Shown: positions 7,706 through 16,146 of the stretch, in pieces | How the letters are laid out: the number at the start of each line of letters is the position of its first letter | Numbering within the stretch: position 1 is the first letter of the stretch | Source of the DNA: an uncultured Verrucomicrobiota bacterium | GTDB lineage: Bacteria > Verrucomicrobiota > Kiritimatiellia > CAIVKH01 | Direction: 5' to 3' | DNA length: 64,000 nucleotides | Assembly (NCBI GenBank): GCA_937996795.1 | Contig: CALKUH010000040.1 | Location: 62,001 to 126,000 of the forward strand | Position numbers and translations under genes: made by a program | Notes under the pieces: model-generated | What the model was told of the DNA's origin: nothing | Seen by the model: the letters and a program-made list of their open reading frames with translations, nothing else | The model's database searches: none

Positions 7706-8811
7706 GTCGCCACATCCTTCATCGCGGCCGCATACAAGGCGTGATACTGCGGCGCGACCGACGCCCAGCTCAACCGCTCCGCCCACGCGCGCGCCGGGGC
7801 GCGGCGGGCCTGCAGCCCCGCGCGATCCGAGGCCAGCGCACGGATCGCTGCGACCCACGCCTCCACCGTGTGCTCCTCCACCACGACCCCACCGCTGCCA
7901 TCCACATAATCGGCCGTCCCGCTCGTGCGATTCGTCAGCACCGGCGTGCCGCATGCCATCGCCTCCAGCAGCGCGTTGTTCGCGGTCGCGTCCAGCAGCG
8001 GCATGACCAAGATGTCCGCTTGCTGGTAAGCGCGCAGCAAGGCGGCATCGTCCAGGTGCGGCAACATATTCACATTCGCAAGACCCGTGTAGGCGGGATG
8101 CGGATTCGGCTTGGTGGCCACATCCAGTTGCAGGCAGTCCCTCGGTAAAGACTTCATGACGGATGCCATCAACGAATGATCGCGTTCCGTCGACCCGACC
8201 AGCAGTCCGCGCAAGGGCCGGTCCGTTGGCGCTTCAGCGCGATTCCAATCGGGCTGAAAATAGTCCGTATCCACACCATGCAGCGTCACAAAAATGCGCT
8301 CGGCCGGATACCCGCGCGCCTCGAAGAAGGATCGTTGGCTGCGCGCCACCACGGAAATGCAGTCATACGCCTCCAGATGCGCGCCCGCCGACACCACCGG
8401 CTGGCGGCGCGGGCTCGCGTGGAAGGTGCCGACCACCCGCGCCCCGCGCGCGCGAAACGGCGCAGCCCGGCGCGGCCCGGCAAACTCGGCGAACAGGAAG
8501 TGCGCCACGCTGGGCCGCTCCGTCATCCGGCGCGCAATCCGAACCTCATCCCACACCGGCGCCAGGTAGTTCCACTGCGAGCCGTAATACGACTGACCCC
8601 ATCGCTTCAACGCCTCTTCCACCCGCCAATTCACACGGCGCCCCGCACGCCAGAAGCACCCGTGCGTGATCTTGTGCGCACCCACCGCCTCCGCCAGCGG
8701 CTCCAATCCGGAGCGGCGGGCGAAATCGCCGGGCCGGAAGTAGATTGCATATACGGGATAATTAATGGCGATAAACTGCACTAGCGAGTGTTCTCGTAGA
8801 TGATTTTCCAT
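7702..8811 (-). CDS. Family 4 glycosyltransferase (GT-B fold)
   Basis: A 369-residue GT-B protein. The C-terminal donor-binding half shows ILVMPLLDATANNALLEAMACGTPVL, the E-x7-E region typical of GT4, after GLLVGSTERDHSL. The N-terminal acceptor half has AHFLFAEFAG and VVGTFHASP. Two starts are possible: the ATG at 8811, 31 bp inside the methyltransferase gene, or a GTG at 8781 that shares a base with the upstream TAG stop. The ATG has a weak AGGG before it and is used here. The 3' end overlaps the next GT2 gene by 4 bp. Confidence 0.85.
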   Translation of the reverse strand: MENHLREHSLVQFIAINYPVYAIYFRPGDFARRSGLEPLAEAVGAHKITHGCFWRAGRRVNWRVEEALKRWGQSYYGSQWNYLAPVWDEVRIARRMTERPSVAHFLFAEFAGPRRAAPFRARGARVVGTFHASPRRQPVVSAGAHLEAYDCISVVARSQRSFFEARGYPAERIFVTLHGVDTDYFQPDWNRAEAPTDRPLRGLLVGSTERDHSLMASVMKSLPRDCLQLDVATKPNPHPAYTGLANVNMLPHLDDAALLRAYQQADILVMPLLDATANNALLEAMACGTPVLTNRTSGTADYVDGSGGVVVEEHTVEAWVAAIRALASDRAGLQARRAPARAWAERLSWASVAPQYHALYAAAMKDVAT

Positions 8812-9482
8812 CGGCCCTGTTGTGGACAGACAAACTCACCCAATTCCCGCGTCTTGCGCGCTACAATCCATATCAAGACATCACGGTAGTGTTGTGGTGA
8901 ATCCAGTTCCAAGCCACCCGGCGTGGTGTTCGTCACCCATCGAACTTCAAATCCGTTTAGTTCCAACGCCTGCAAAAGGCATTCCGGACTGAAAACGTGG
9001 AATCCATGATTGAAATACCCACCACAGGTCGTCGTCATGAATAGATGCCCGCCCGGGCGAATCAATTCGATCATGTTGATTAGGCATTGGCGTGTGTCAA
9101 AGACGTGCTCGATGCTCCCGATATCGATGAACGTTCCCACTGAGTGACGATGCCCCTCCGGCAGTGGTTTGTTCATATCATGCACCAGATGTGCCCGCTC
9201 ATCGAAGTAGTCTAAAATGCGCACGTCCCGGGCGCCGTAATTCTCAAGCACCTCATGTATGCTTCCTTTGTTGAATCGCTCCGGGATGGGACAATCGTGC
9301 AACCAGACCCCTCCAACCGGCCGATAACGTTTCAACCAGTATTCGATCAAGTTGCGGCGCCTGGTTCCCGGGGACGAGGGTTCAAGCCGATGATACCCGA
9401 ATACCATCACAGGATCCTGAATAAACCCCTCCATCCCGAATATCTTGTCATAATAGTACATATGTTCTCGAACCAAGCTCAT
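8781..9482 (-). CDS. SAM-dependent methyltransferase-like protein
   Basis: A 233-residue protein whose second half looks like a class I methyltransferase: FIDIGSIEHVFDTRQCL, then ELIRPGGHLFMTTT with the post-motif III PGG turn, then LLQALELNGFEVRWV. The usual glycine-rich SAM motif I is not obvious in the first half, which instead has LHDCPIPERF and ENYGARDVRILDYFDE. Base composition is more AT-rich than in the flanking genes, suggesting separate acquisition. It lies 35 bp from the WecE gene. The likely role is sugar O-methylation or a degenerate relative. Confidence 0.65.
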   Translation of the reverse strand: MSLVREHMYYYDKIFGMEGFIQDPVMVFGYHRLEPSSPGTRRRNLIEYWLKRYRPVGGVWLHDCPIPERFNKGSIHEVLENYGARDVRILDYFDERAHLVHDMNKPLPEGHRHSVGTFIDIGSIEHVFDTRQCLINMIELIRPGGHLFMTTTCGGYFNHGFHVFSPECLLQALELNGFEVRWVTNTTPGGLELDSPQHYRDVLIWIVARKTRELGEFVCPQQGRWKIIYENTR

Positions 9483-9517
9483 GGATGCTCCTTTCTATCA
9501 GCCAGTCCTCTGCCGAC

Positions 9518-10654
9518 CTACAAAACGGCTTTTAGTATGGCACACACTTCCGCCACCTCGCCCGGTGCAAGATCCGCATACATAGGCAGGCGCAGCAGTC
9601 GTTCGCTCACATCTTCCGTGACGGGACAATCGCCGGGCTTGCCGCCAAACGTGCGCCCCATGTCCGACAGGTGCAAGGGCAGGTAATGGAACACACTCAG
9701 GATGCCCTTAGCCTTGAGCTGTGCGATCACCCTCGCGCGCGACGGTTCGTCCGGCAGCAGCAGGTAAAACATGTGCCATGCCGACTCGCATTCGGCGGGA
9801 ATCGACGGCAGGCCCACGCCGCGGGCCGGGGCCCAGTCCTGAAGCGTCTCGCGATACTGCGCCCAGTTCGCCTTGCGGCGGGCCTGCACCACCTCGCGCT
9901 GCTCAAGCTGGGCCAGCAGGACGGCAGCCAGCAGGTCGGACGGCAGATAGCTGGAGCCCACATCGACCCAGGAGTATTTGTCCACCTCGCCACGGAAGAA
10001 GCGGCTCCGGTTGGTTCCCTTTTCGCGCAGGATTTCAGCGCGTTGAATCAGCGCGGGATCATTAATCAGCAGCGCCCCGCCCTCCCCGCACGAGAAATTT
10101 TTCGTTTCGTGAAAGCTCAGCGTCGCCAGCGCCCCGAAGGATCCCAATGCGCGCCCGCGATAGCGGCCGCACAACCCGTGGGCGTTATCCTCCACGATTG
10201 GAATGGCACGCGCGCGCGATACCGCGAGCAGGGCATCCATCTCGCATCCCACCCCGGCGTAATGGACCGGGACAATCGCCTTCGTGCGCGGCGTGATCGC
10301 GCGCTCCACCAGGCGTTCGTCGAGATTCAGCGTGTCGGGACGGATGTCGACGAATACGGGCTTCGCGCCGTGCAGGACGAACGCATTCGCCGTGGAGACG
10401 AAGGTGAACGACGGCATGATGACCTCGTCGCCGGGCTTCACCTGCAACAGCAGCGCGGCCATCTCCAGCGCGTGCGTGCACGATGTGGTCAGCAACGCCT
10501 TCGGCACGCCCAGCGCCGTCTCCAACAACTGGTGGCATTTCTTCGTGAAGGGGCCGTCGCCGGACCACCGCACCGAGGCGAGCGCCTCCCGCGCATACTC
10601 CATCTCGCGCCCCACCCGGCACGGCTTGTTGAAGGGAATCCGATAGTCGCTCAT
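9518..10654 (-). CDS. wecE: dTDP-4-amino-4,6-dideoxygalactose transaminase
   Basis: A 378-residue DegT/DnrJ/EryC1 aminotransferase. Comparison from memory with E. coli WecE (RffA) is strong along its whole length: IPFNKPCRVGREMEYA, PGDEVIMPSFTFVSTANAF, VPVHYAGVGCEMD, then SFHETKNFSCGEGGA, which carries the PLP lysine, REKGTNRSRFFRG, and FHYLPLH. WecE makes dTDP-Fuc4N from the 4-keto-6-deoxyglucose nucleotide with glutamate. The acetyltransferase WecD follows upstream on the same strand, seven bases away. The start at 10654 gives the standard MSDYRIPFN N-terminus; the open frame upstream is shadow of the WecD gene. No dTDP-sugar rmlA/rmlB genes are in the window. Confidence 0.9.
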   Translation of the reverse strand: MSDYRIPFNKPCRVGREMEYAREALASVRWSGDGPFTKKCHQLLETALGVPKALLTTSCTHALEMAALLLQVKPGDEVIMPSFTFVSTANAFVLHGAKPVFVDIRPDTLNLDERLVERAITPRTKAIVPVHYAGVGCEMDALLAVSRARAIPIVEDNAHGLCGRYRGRALGSFGALATLSFHETKNFSCGEGGALLINDPALIQRAEILREKGTNRSRFFRGEVDKYSWVDVGSSYLPSDLLAAVLLAQLEQREVVQARRKANWAQYRETLQDWAPARGVGLPSIPAECESAWHMFYLLLPDEPSRARVIAQLKAKGILSVFHYLPLHLSDMGRTFGGKPGDCPVTEDVSERLLRLPMYADLAPGEVAEVCAILKAVL

Positions 10655-10661
10655 GCAGTCC

Positions 10662-11375
10662 TCAAAACCATTTATGCATCCAGATCTCGGTCCGTGCAGT
10701 GACAAATCCCGCCCGCTGGTACACCTGCTGCGCCCGCGCGTTGCAGCCTTGCGTGACGACATCCACCGGCGCACATCCCTCCGCCACAAACCACGCCAGC
10801 GCCTGGCGCACCAGGGCGGTACCCAGGCCGAGGCCCTGCGCCTCCCCCGCCACGGCAAACAGCCCGATCTGGCCGATCCCCTCCGGCTTCCGCGCGCATG
10901 TGATGTAACCGGCCACACGTCCTTCATGCTCCGCAACCCACACCGCGTCCTCGTAGCCGCCGACACTTTTTTCAATCCACGTCGCATACAACTCCGCGCA
11001 CCGCGCCCGGTCAAACCCGGGATCGCGGAAATAGCGTGAATCCGTGTGGCTCACCGCCGCGATCTCACGCAGCGCCGCGACATCGCCGGCCCCGGCGCGC
11101 CGACAGGTGTGCGCGGAAAGCGGCGCCTCGCCACGCGGGGATTGACGCAGCGTGACGCGAATGTCGGCGAAGCGGTATCCATCGGATTCAAGACGGCGCA
11201 GGACGTCCGCGTCGCCCGCATCCACGAGCGCATACAGGCAACGCACGCGCTGCGCGCGGCACGCCGTGTTGACGCGGGCAAGCGCCTCCGCATCGGGCCG
11301 CGACGCGGTCAAGCGGGCAACGGGAAAACCAAAGAATGCGGTATCCCAATCCAGCATCTTCACTTCGGCATTCAC
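10662..11375 (-). CDS. wecD: dTDP-fucosamine acetyltransferase-like GNAT protein
   Basis: A 237-residue GNAT. The N-terminal part has LDWDTAFFGFPVARL, a signature shared with WecD/RffC, and the acetyl-CoA site is in GLFAVAGEAQGLGLGTALV (Q/RxxGxG/A), followed by VTQGCNARAQQVYQRAGF. WecD N-acetylates dTDP-Fuc4N to Fuc4NAc in enterobacterial common antigen synthesis. The gene is adjacent to WecE, which strengthens the call. The start is a GTG whose last bases overlap the stop of the SGNH-type gene (GTGA); an ATG six codons later is possible. Confidence 0.8.
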   Translation of the reverse strand: MNAEVKMLDWDTAFFGFPVARLTASRPDAEALARVNTACRAQRVRCLYALVDAGDADVLRRLESDGYRFADIRVTLRQSPRGEAPLSAHTCRRAGAGDVAALREIAAVSHTDSRYFRDPGFDRARCAELYATWIEKSVGGYEDAVWVAEHEGRVAGYITCARKPEGIGQIGLFAVAGEAQGLGLGTALVRQALAWFVAEGCAPVDVVTQGCNARAQQVYQRAGFVTARTEIWMHKWF

Positions 11376-12610
11376 GGCGTGTTTCCTTCATCCAGCCGCT
11401 GCAATGCGCGCGCGAACGCTTCGGTGTAGGCCATCCGCCCCGCCTCGTTCACATGCGCCATGTCCAGCCAGTCCGCCCCGGAAAGGGCCAGCTCCTGTTT
11501 TTCCAGCGGGATGTACACCACCCGCCCCGCCGCGGCGAGCGACTCCATCCGTCGCCGCGCGCGGGCGGACAACTCGTGGATCTCGTTTCCCGGATAACGG
11601 GGGCTGACCTGTCCCTCAAAGACGACAATCGACTTCACGCGGCCCGCCATTCCCCCAATGAAGGCATCCAGCGCAGCCTCGCTGAAGGCCAGCATGCGCT
11701 CGTTCTGTCCCAGGCGCACATAGGCGTCTCGTTGAGCCGCGGGTTCCGCACCGGCTGATGCTCGCGCGGACGGCGCGTACGCGGCAAACGGGTGTTGCAG
11801 GAGGTACCGCACATAGTCGCGCGCGCGCCAGGCCTCGCAACGCGCCGCGAAGGATAAATCAATGAAGCCGCGCCACTGATGGAACAGAAAGCGCCAGTCG
11901 GCCGCGCGAATCAGCAAGTCAACCCCGGCCGGTGTGGCCAGCGGGCGGATGGCATCCAGGTAGAGTCGGTCGCGTCCACCCAGGTCAAATCCAGAGACCA
12001 TCAGCAGCAACGTGTTTTCCTGATGCAGGTCGAGGTATCCGCTCGCCGCGCACAGTTCCACCGGGAACATGCCGGCCACGGCGCGACGGTACACGGGCCG
12101 CCGGGTCCGTTCCGCCAGGCGCACGGGATCCATCGCATGCAGCATCTGGCTGGACCCCGCGACCACAATTCCGGGCGCCAAGCCCGCGGCCCGTTGCTGG
12201 GCGACGGAGTCGAGCCGGAACAGGCTGACTTCCCGCGCGAAAAAGTCCGCCCCGGATCGCGCGCGCACGGATTGCCAGAGGGTCTCCTGCCCGGCGGGCG
12301 ACCGCAATGCCGCCTCGGCGCAAACAAACACGCCCACCGCACCCAACGGCGCAAGGCCCGCACGGCGGATCACTCCGCCCCAGCGGTTTTCTACGTACAG
12401 CCCCATCCGCCACAGCAGCGGAAGGAGGGCGATCACGAGACCAAGGGCGAGGCCGGGCGCGGTAATCCACGCCCGCGCCGAATCGGGCCAGTGCACCGGA
12501 TCCAGCGTCATGAAGACCCAGCGCCCGCCGAAGGCCAACAGACCCAGCGGCAACCCGAGCGCCGGGAACAGCCAGCCCCAGCGCCGCAGCCAGCGCACTT
12601 CCGCGGCCAT
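11372..12610 (-). CDS. SGNH-type/AlgJ-like O-acetylation partner with membrane anchor
   Basis: About 412 residues with hydrophobic segments near 13-35 and 52-70 and a further one near 88-102, then a soluble domain. AGSSQMLHAMDP (S153/S154) resembles the GDS-like nucleophile loop of SGNH hydrolases, and DWLDMAHVNEAG near the end resembles their D-x-x-H block. MBOAT proteins for alginate or peptidoglycan acetylation work with such partners (AlgJ, AlgX, DltD, PatB). It follows the MBOAT gene directly. The start at 12610 lies just after the MBOAT stop; a GTG at 12640 would overlap it. Confidence 0.65.
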   Translation of the reverse strand: MAAEVRWLRRWGWLFPALGLPLGLLAFGGRWVFMTLDPVHWPDSARAWITAPGLALGLVIALLPLLWRMGLYVENRWGGVIRRAGLAPLGAVGVFVCAEAALRSPAGQETLWQSVRARSGADFFAREVSLFRLDSVAQQRAAGLAPGIVVAGSSQMLHAMDPVRLAERTRRPVYRRAVAGMFPVELCAASGYLDLHQENTLLLMVSGFDLGGRDRLYLDAIRPLATPAGVDLLIRAADWRFLFHQWRGFIDLSFAARCEAWRARDYVRYLLQHPFAAYAPSARASAGAEPAAQRDAYVRLGQNERMLAFSEAALDAFIGGMAGRVKSIVVFEGQVSPRYPGNEIHELSARARRRMESLAAAGRVVYIPLEKQELALSGADWLDMAHVNEAGRMAYTEAFARALQRLDEGNTP

Positions 12611-12614
12611 GCGA

Positions 12615-14021
12615 TCAGAACTGGAAATAGATAAAGGCACGACTCCCCGTATTTGCCAGGCTCACCAGCATCACGAGCAACACTCCGTAGAGCGCCACGC
12701 GCGGGAAAAGCGACAGTTTCATCGGCGCCAGCGGATCGGACCAGCGCTCCTGCAACACCTGCACCAGGAACAACGGCGCGCCGAGCACCGCGATCTGCAA
12801 CAACCAGACGCCGCATTCCGCGTGCCACTCCGGGCGCTGCACCAGCGCCGCCAGCATGCCCGTCACGTCCTGCATGGACGCCGCGCGAAACAGCAACCAG
12901 CTGAAGCATACGGCATGGAACATCGCCACGATGCGCCAGATCCGGCCGAACCCGGACATCGGCGCGTCGGCACGGTCGCCCCGCACCCATCGGTGCGCCG
13001 CGAGCAGCGCGCCGTGGAATACGCCCCACCAGACGAAGGTCCATGCGGCTCCGTGCCAGAGGCCGCCCAGCACCATCGTCAGCATCAGGTTCACATACGT
13101 GCGGCGCGGGCCGTTGCGATTGCCGCCCAACGGGATGTACAGGTAGTCCCGCAACCAGGTGGACAGGCTGATGTGCCAGCGCCGCCAGAAATCGCTCGGA
13201 TTCAGCGCGAAGTACGGGTTGCGGAAATTGACCATGATGTCGAAGCCCATGAAGAACCCGAGCCCGCGCGCCATGTCGCTGTAGGCCGAGAAGTCGCAAT
13301 AGATCTGCAAGGCGAACGCATACACGCCGATCAACACCGACGCCGTGGTCCACGCCACATCCCCGGCGAAAACGGAGTCCACGATCACCGCCATGTTGTC
13401 GGCGATGACGACTTTTTTGAAGAGGCCCCAGAAGAACAGCCAGGCGCCGGTCTGGATGCCCTCCCAGCGCACGGTGCGGGGCGCGGTGACCTGGCCCAGC
13501 AGATGCGAGGCGCGTTCAATCGGGCCCGCCACCAGTTGCGTGAAGAGCGACACAAAGAGCGCGTAATCCACGAGGCTGCGCGTCGGCACAAGCTGGCGGC
13601 GGTACACGTCGATCGTATAGCTCATCGACTGGAAGGTGTAGAACGAGATGCCGACGGGCAGGACGATGTGCAGGCGCAGGCCTTCGGGCTCGAACCCGAA
13701 GCTGCGCGCGAGCGCCTCCGCGCTGCCGACGAAAAAGTTGAAATACTTGAAGAATCCCAATACGCCGAGGTTCAACGCCATGCTCGCCAGCAACAATCGC
13801 TTGCGGCGGCGCGGATCCCCGCTGTCGTGAATCCGCTGGGCGAGCAGGAAATCCACCGTCGTGGAAAGCGCGATCAGCGAGAGGAACCGGTAGTCCCAGC
13901 AGCCGTAGAAGAAATAACTGGCCACCAGCAACATGCGGTTCTGTCCGCGCAGCGGCAGCAGCAAATACGCCGCATACACCACGGCGAAGAACAGGGCAAA
14001 ATCGAGGGAGTTAAACAGCAT
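12615..14021 (-). CDS. MBOAT-family O-acyltransferase (AlgI-like)
   Basis: A 468-residue polytopic membrane protein. It begins MLFNSLDFALFF, then SYFFYGCWDYRF and GFFKYFNFF, and reads LPVGISFYTFQSMSYTIDVYR in the middle, all hallmarks of the AlgI branch. The conserved histidine region is GGLWHGAAWTFVWWGVFHG. Members move acetyl groups across the membrane to acetylate alginate, cellulose, teichoic acids or peptidoglycan. With its SGNH-like neighbour it should O-acetylate the exported glycan in the periplasm. The start matches the usual MLF N-terminus. Confidence 0.92.
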   Translation of the reverse strand: MLFNSLDFALFFAVVYAAYLLLPLRGQNRMLLVASYFFYGCWDYRFLSLIALSTTVDFLLAQRIHDSGDPRRRKRLLLASMALNLGVLGFFKYFNFFVGSAEALARSFGFEPEGLRLHIVLPVGISFYTFQSMSYTIDVYRRQLVPTRSLVDYALFVSLFTQLVAGPIERASHLLGQVTAPRTVRWEGIQTGAWLFFWGLFKKVVIADNMAVIVDSVFAGDVAWTTASVLIGVYAFALQIYCDFSAYSDMARGLGFFMGFDIMVNFRNPYFALNPSDFWRRWHISLSTWLRDYLYIPLGGNRNGPRRTYVNLMLTMVLGGLWHGAAWTFVWWGVFHGALLAAHRWVRGDRADAPMSGFGRIWRIVAMFHAVCFSWLLFRAASMQDVTGMLAALVQRPEWHAECGVWLLQIAVLGAPLFLVQVLQERWSDPLAPMKLSLFPRVALYGVLLVMLVSLANTGSRAFIYFQF

Positions 14022-14026
14022 GTCGT

Positions 14027-15346
14027 TCAGCCATTCGCCGCATCCAGATGCAACACCTCATGCAGCGCACGCACCACGCGATCCACTTCAATCGTGGCCA
14101 TGCAGGGAGGCGTCCCGACGCATGCCGCGGCGGGATGCCAGTAGGTGCAGCCGGCACAGGAACCGGCGCGCGCGACCGACCGGTGAGCAGGACCGCGTGG
14201 CGCCCACTTTTCGGGAAAAGTGGGACCCCAGAGCGAGACGGATGGACGCCCCAGTGCAGCCGCGAGGTGGATCGGAGCGCTGTCGTTGCCCAGCACCGCG
14301 GCGGCGCGCTCCACCAGCGCGGCGGACTCGTCGAGGGAGAGCGCACCGGCCATGTTGTGCGCCGCGTGCTTCATTGCGGAACGGACCCGCTCGCACAGCG
14401 CGTGCTCGGCCGGGCTTCCGGCAAGCACGACATCGATCTCCATGCGGTCCATGAGAGTATCCAGTGCCTGGGCGAATGACGCCGGAGGCCAGCATTTCCC
14501 CGCCCATCCACTGCCCGGGAACACCACCAGCTCCGATCGGCGCGCGCGCTCCAACAACGCCCCCACTCGTTTGCGGCTTTCCGCGCCCACCACATAGCCC
14601 AGGCGCACCGGCTCCCGCGCGACGCCGAGCAGCGGAAGAAAATCGGCCACGGCGTCGAGTTCGTAGTGGCGGCTCTCAAACGGGCGGGTGCTGCACTCGA
14701 ACGCCACGGGTACACCAGCCAACGGCCACTCCCCGCCCACGTAGCGCGCGGGCTGCGCGCCGACGATCAGCGGGAGTTCCGCAAAATGCGGGACCGAAGG
14801 ACAAAAGACGGCATCCAAGCCATCCGCGCGGAGCGCGTGTATCCACGCTCGCTCGCCGGCCGGCGACAGCACCGCACCGCGATCGCCGCGATGGAACTGA
14901 ATGACGTCGGGCGTAAAATAGTGCACCTGCGAAAACGCATCGAATTGCGCGCTCAAGCTTCGGTTCCAGGGACCCGTAACCAGCTCAAGGCGCAGGTCCG
15001 GGCGCTGTCGCTTCAACGCGTTTACCGTCGGCAACAGATGCAACACATCGCCCAGGTGCCCGGAACGAAAGACCAGCACCCGGCCGTTCTCCGGCAGTCC
15101 CTCGCGCGCCGCGCGCGGTCGCCCGGGTTCCGCGAGCGCCCAATCCAGCAGCCGCGCATAGCGCCGCACCGAGGCATACGACTCATGGCGGGTATTCAAC
15201 CACCACGCCTGTCGAAACAGCGCCAGCCCCTCGCGTGACCGCATGCGCCGCCAGCTCGCCGGCACGCGACGCGCAACGGATTGGGCGAGAAAATCCACCC
15301 CTTCCAGACGCCCGCGCAGGTGTGTGGGCCAATACCGGAGGTTCAC
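14027..15346 (-). CDS. Family 9 glycosyltransferase (heptosyltransferase-like)
   Basis: A 439-residue GT9 protein of GT-B fold. VLVFRSGHLGDVLHLLPTVNAL is the first motif of ADP-heptose:LPS heptosyltransferases, and VVFPGSGWAGKCWPP, ALSLDESAALVERA and NDSAPIHLAAALGRPSVSLWGP cover the donor site, with the D-S-x-x-x-H block. A Cys-rich segment (GSCAGCTYWHPAAAC) near the end may bind metal. About 90 residues precede the first GT9 motif, longer than in WaaC or WaaF. The start is a GTG overlapping the methyltransferase stop (GTGA). Confidence 0.88.
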   Translation of the reverse strand: MNLRYWPTHLRGRLEGVDFLAQSVARRVPASWRRMRSREGLALFRQAWWLNTRHESYASVRRYARLLDWALAEPGRPRAAREGLPENGRVLVFRSGHLGDVLHLLPTVNALKRQRPDLRLELVTGPWNRSLSAQFDAFSQVHYFTPDVIQFHRGDRGAVLSPAGERAWIHALRADGLDAVFCPSVPHFAELPLIVGAQPARYVGGEWPLAGVPVAFECSTRPFESRHYELDAVADFLPLLGVAREPVRLGYVVGAESRKRVGALLERARRSELVVFPGSGWAGKCWPPASFAQALDTLMDRMEIDVVLAGSPAEHALCERVRSAMKHAAHNMAGALSLDESAALVERAAAVLGNDSAPIHLAAALGRPSVSLWGPTFPEKWAPRGPAHRSVARAGSCAGCTYWHPAAACVGTPPCMATIEVDRVVRALHEVLHLDAANG

Positions 15347-16146
15347 TTTTTCCACACGACGAGCGCGGTGTCCTTGATGTGCCGCATGCTGGCGAATTCG
15401 GGGCGCTCCTGGTGCAACTCGTTGATCGCGCGCGTCAGGTCCTTCCAGTAGCGGGACCCATAGTCGTGCCACAGGATGATACCGCCCCCGGGTTTCAGCA
15501 GCCGCAGCGCCACCGCGGTATCGTTCTTCACATAGTCATACGAATGGGCGCCGTCCACAAACACGACATCCATCTTCCCCTCGTACGGAGAGAAATCGAA
15601 CGTTGCGGAATCCCCGTACAGTTGAGTGATCTGCGGTTCGTACGCCGTGCCGGCGAAGCGGGCGCCCGAACGCTCCTTCTTGATGAAGTTCTCGTCGCCA
15701 TGCGCAATCTTCAAGCCGGTCCGGTTCAGGTCCTGCGGCGGAAGGTCCAGCGTGTACACACGCCCGCCTTCCGCACTGTTGGCGGCAAGGTTCAGCGTGG
15801 TGCGCCCGTCAAACGTGCCGATTTCAAAGCAGGCCAGCGGTTTCGCGGCGGCCATGATCTGGGCGATGACGAGGAGTTCATAGCCGGTGACATTTCCATC
15901 GGCCGCGTCAGGCTCCAGCACCCGGACAGGCGCAGCATCGGCCACCCATGCCTTCGCCGGGCTCCGCGGCACCAGGCAAACCGGTCCATCAGGTTCCGGC
16001 GCCGGGCGCCGGCGCCAGCCGAGCCGGAAGAGCACCTCGTGCAGGATCTCACGGCCGCCCTCGCGCAGCCAGCCGACCGTCAGCAAATACACGCACGCTA
16101 GTGCGGCCAACACATAGCGTCCGGCAAAAAGGAAAAGTCGTTTCAT
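15343..16146 (-). CDS. Membrane-anchored class I SAM methyltransferase
   Basis: A 267-residue protein with one N-terminal transmembrane helix (MKRLFLFAGRYVLAALACVY) and a cytoplasmic Methyltransf_24-like domain. ACFEIGTFDGRTTLNLA is the SAM motif I, VFVDGAHSYDYVKND follows, and LLKPGGGIILWHDYG closes the core. The ATG at 16146 shares its first base with the TGA of the glycosyltransferase upstream. Such enzymes occur in cell-surface glycan clusters where they methylate sugars. The substrate is unknown. Confidence 0.8.
   Translation of the reverse strand: MKRLFLFAGRYVLAALACVYLLTVGWLREGGREILHEVLFRLGWRRRPAPEPDGPVCLVPRSPAKAWVADAAPVRVLEPDAADGNVTGYELLVIAQIMAAAKPLACFEIGTFDGRTTLNLAANSAEGGRVYTLDLPPQDLNRTGLKIAHGDENFIKKERSGARFAGTAYEPQITQLYGDSATFDFSPYEGKMDVVFVDGAHSYDYVKNDTAVALRLLKPGGGIILWHDYGSRYWKDLTRAINELHQERPEFASMRHIKDTALVVWKK

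Noticed and set aside
12069..14144. A 691-codon plus-strand frame opposite the MBOAT and SGNH genes
   Set aside because: The minus-strand products have clear MBOAT and SGNH features; the plus-strand product is low-complexity and unrecognisable.
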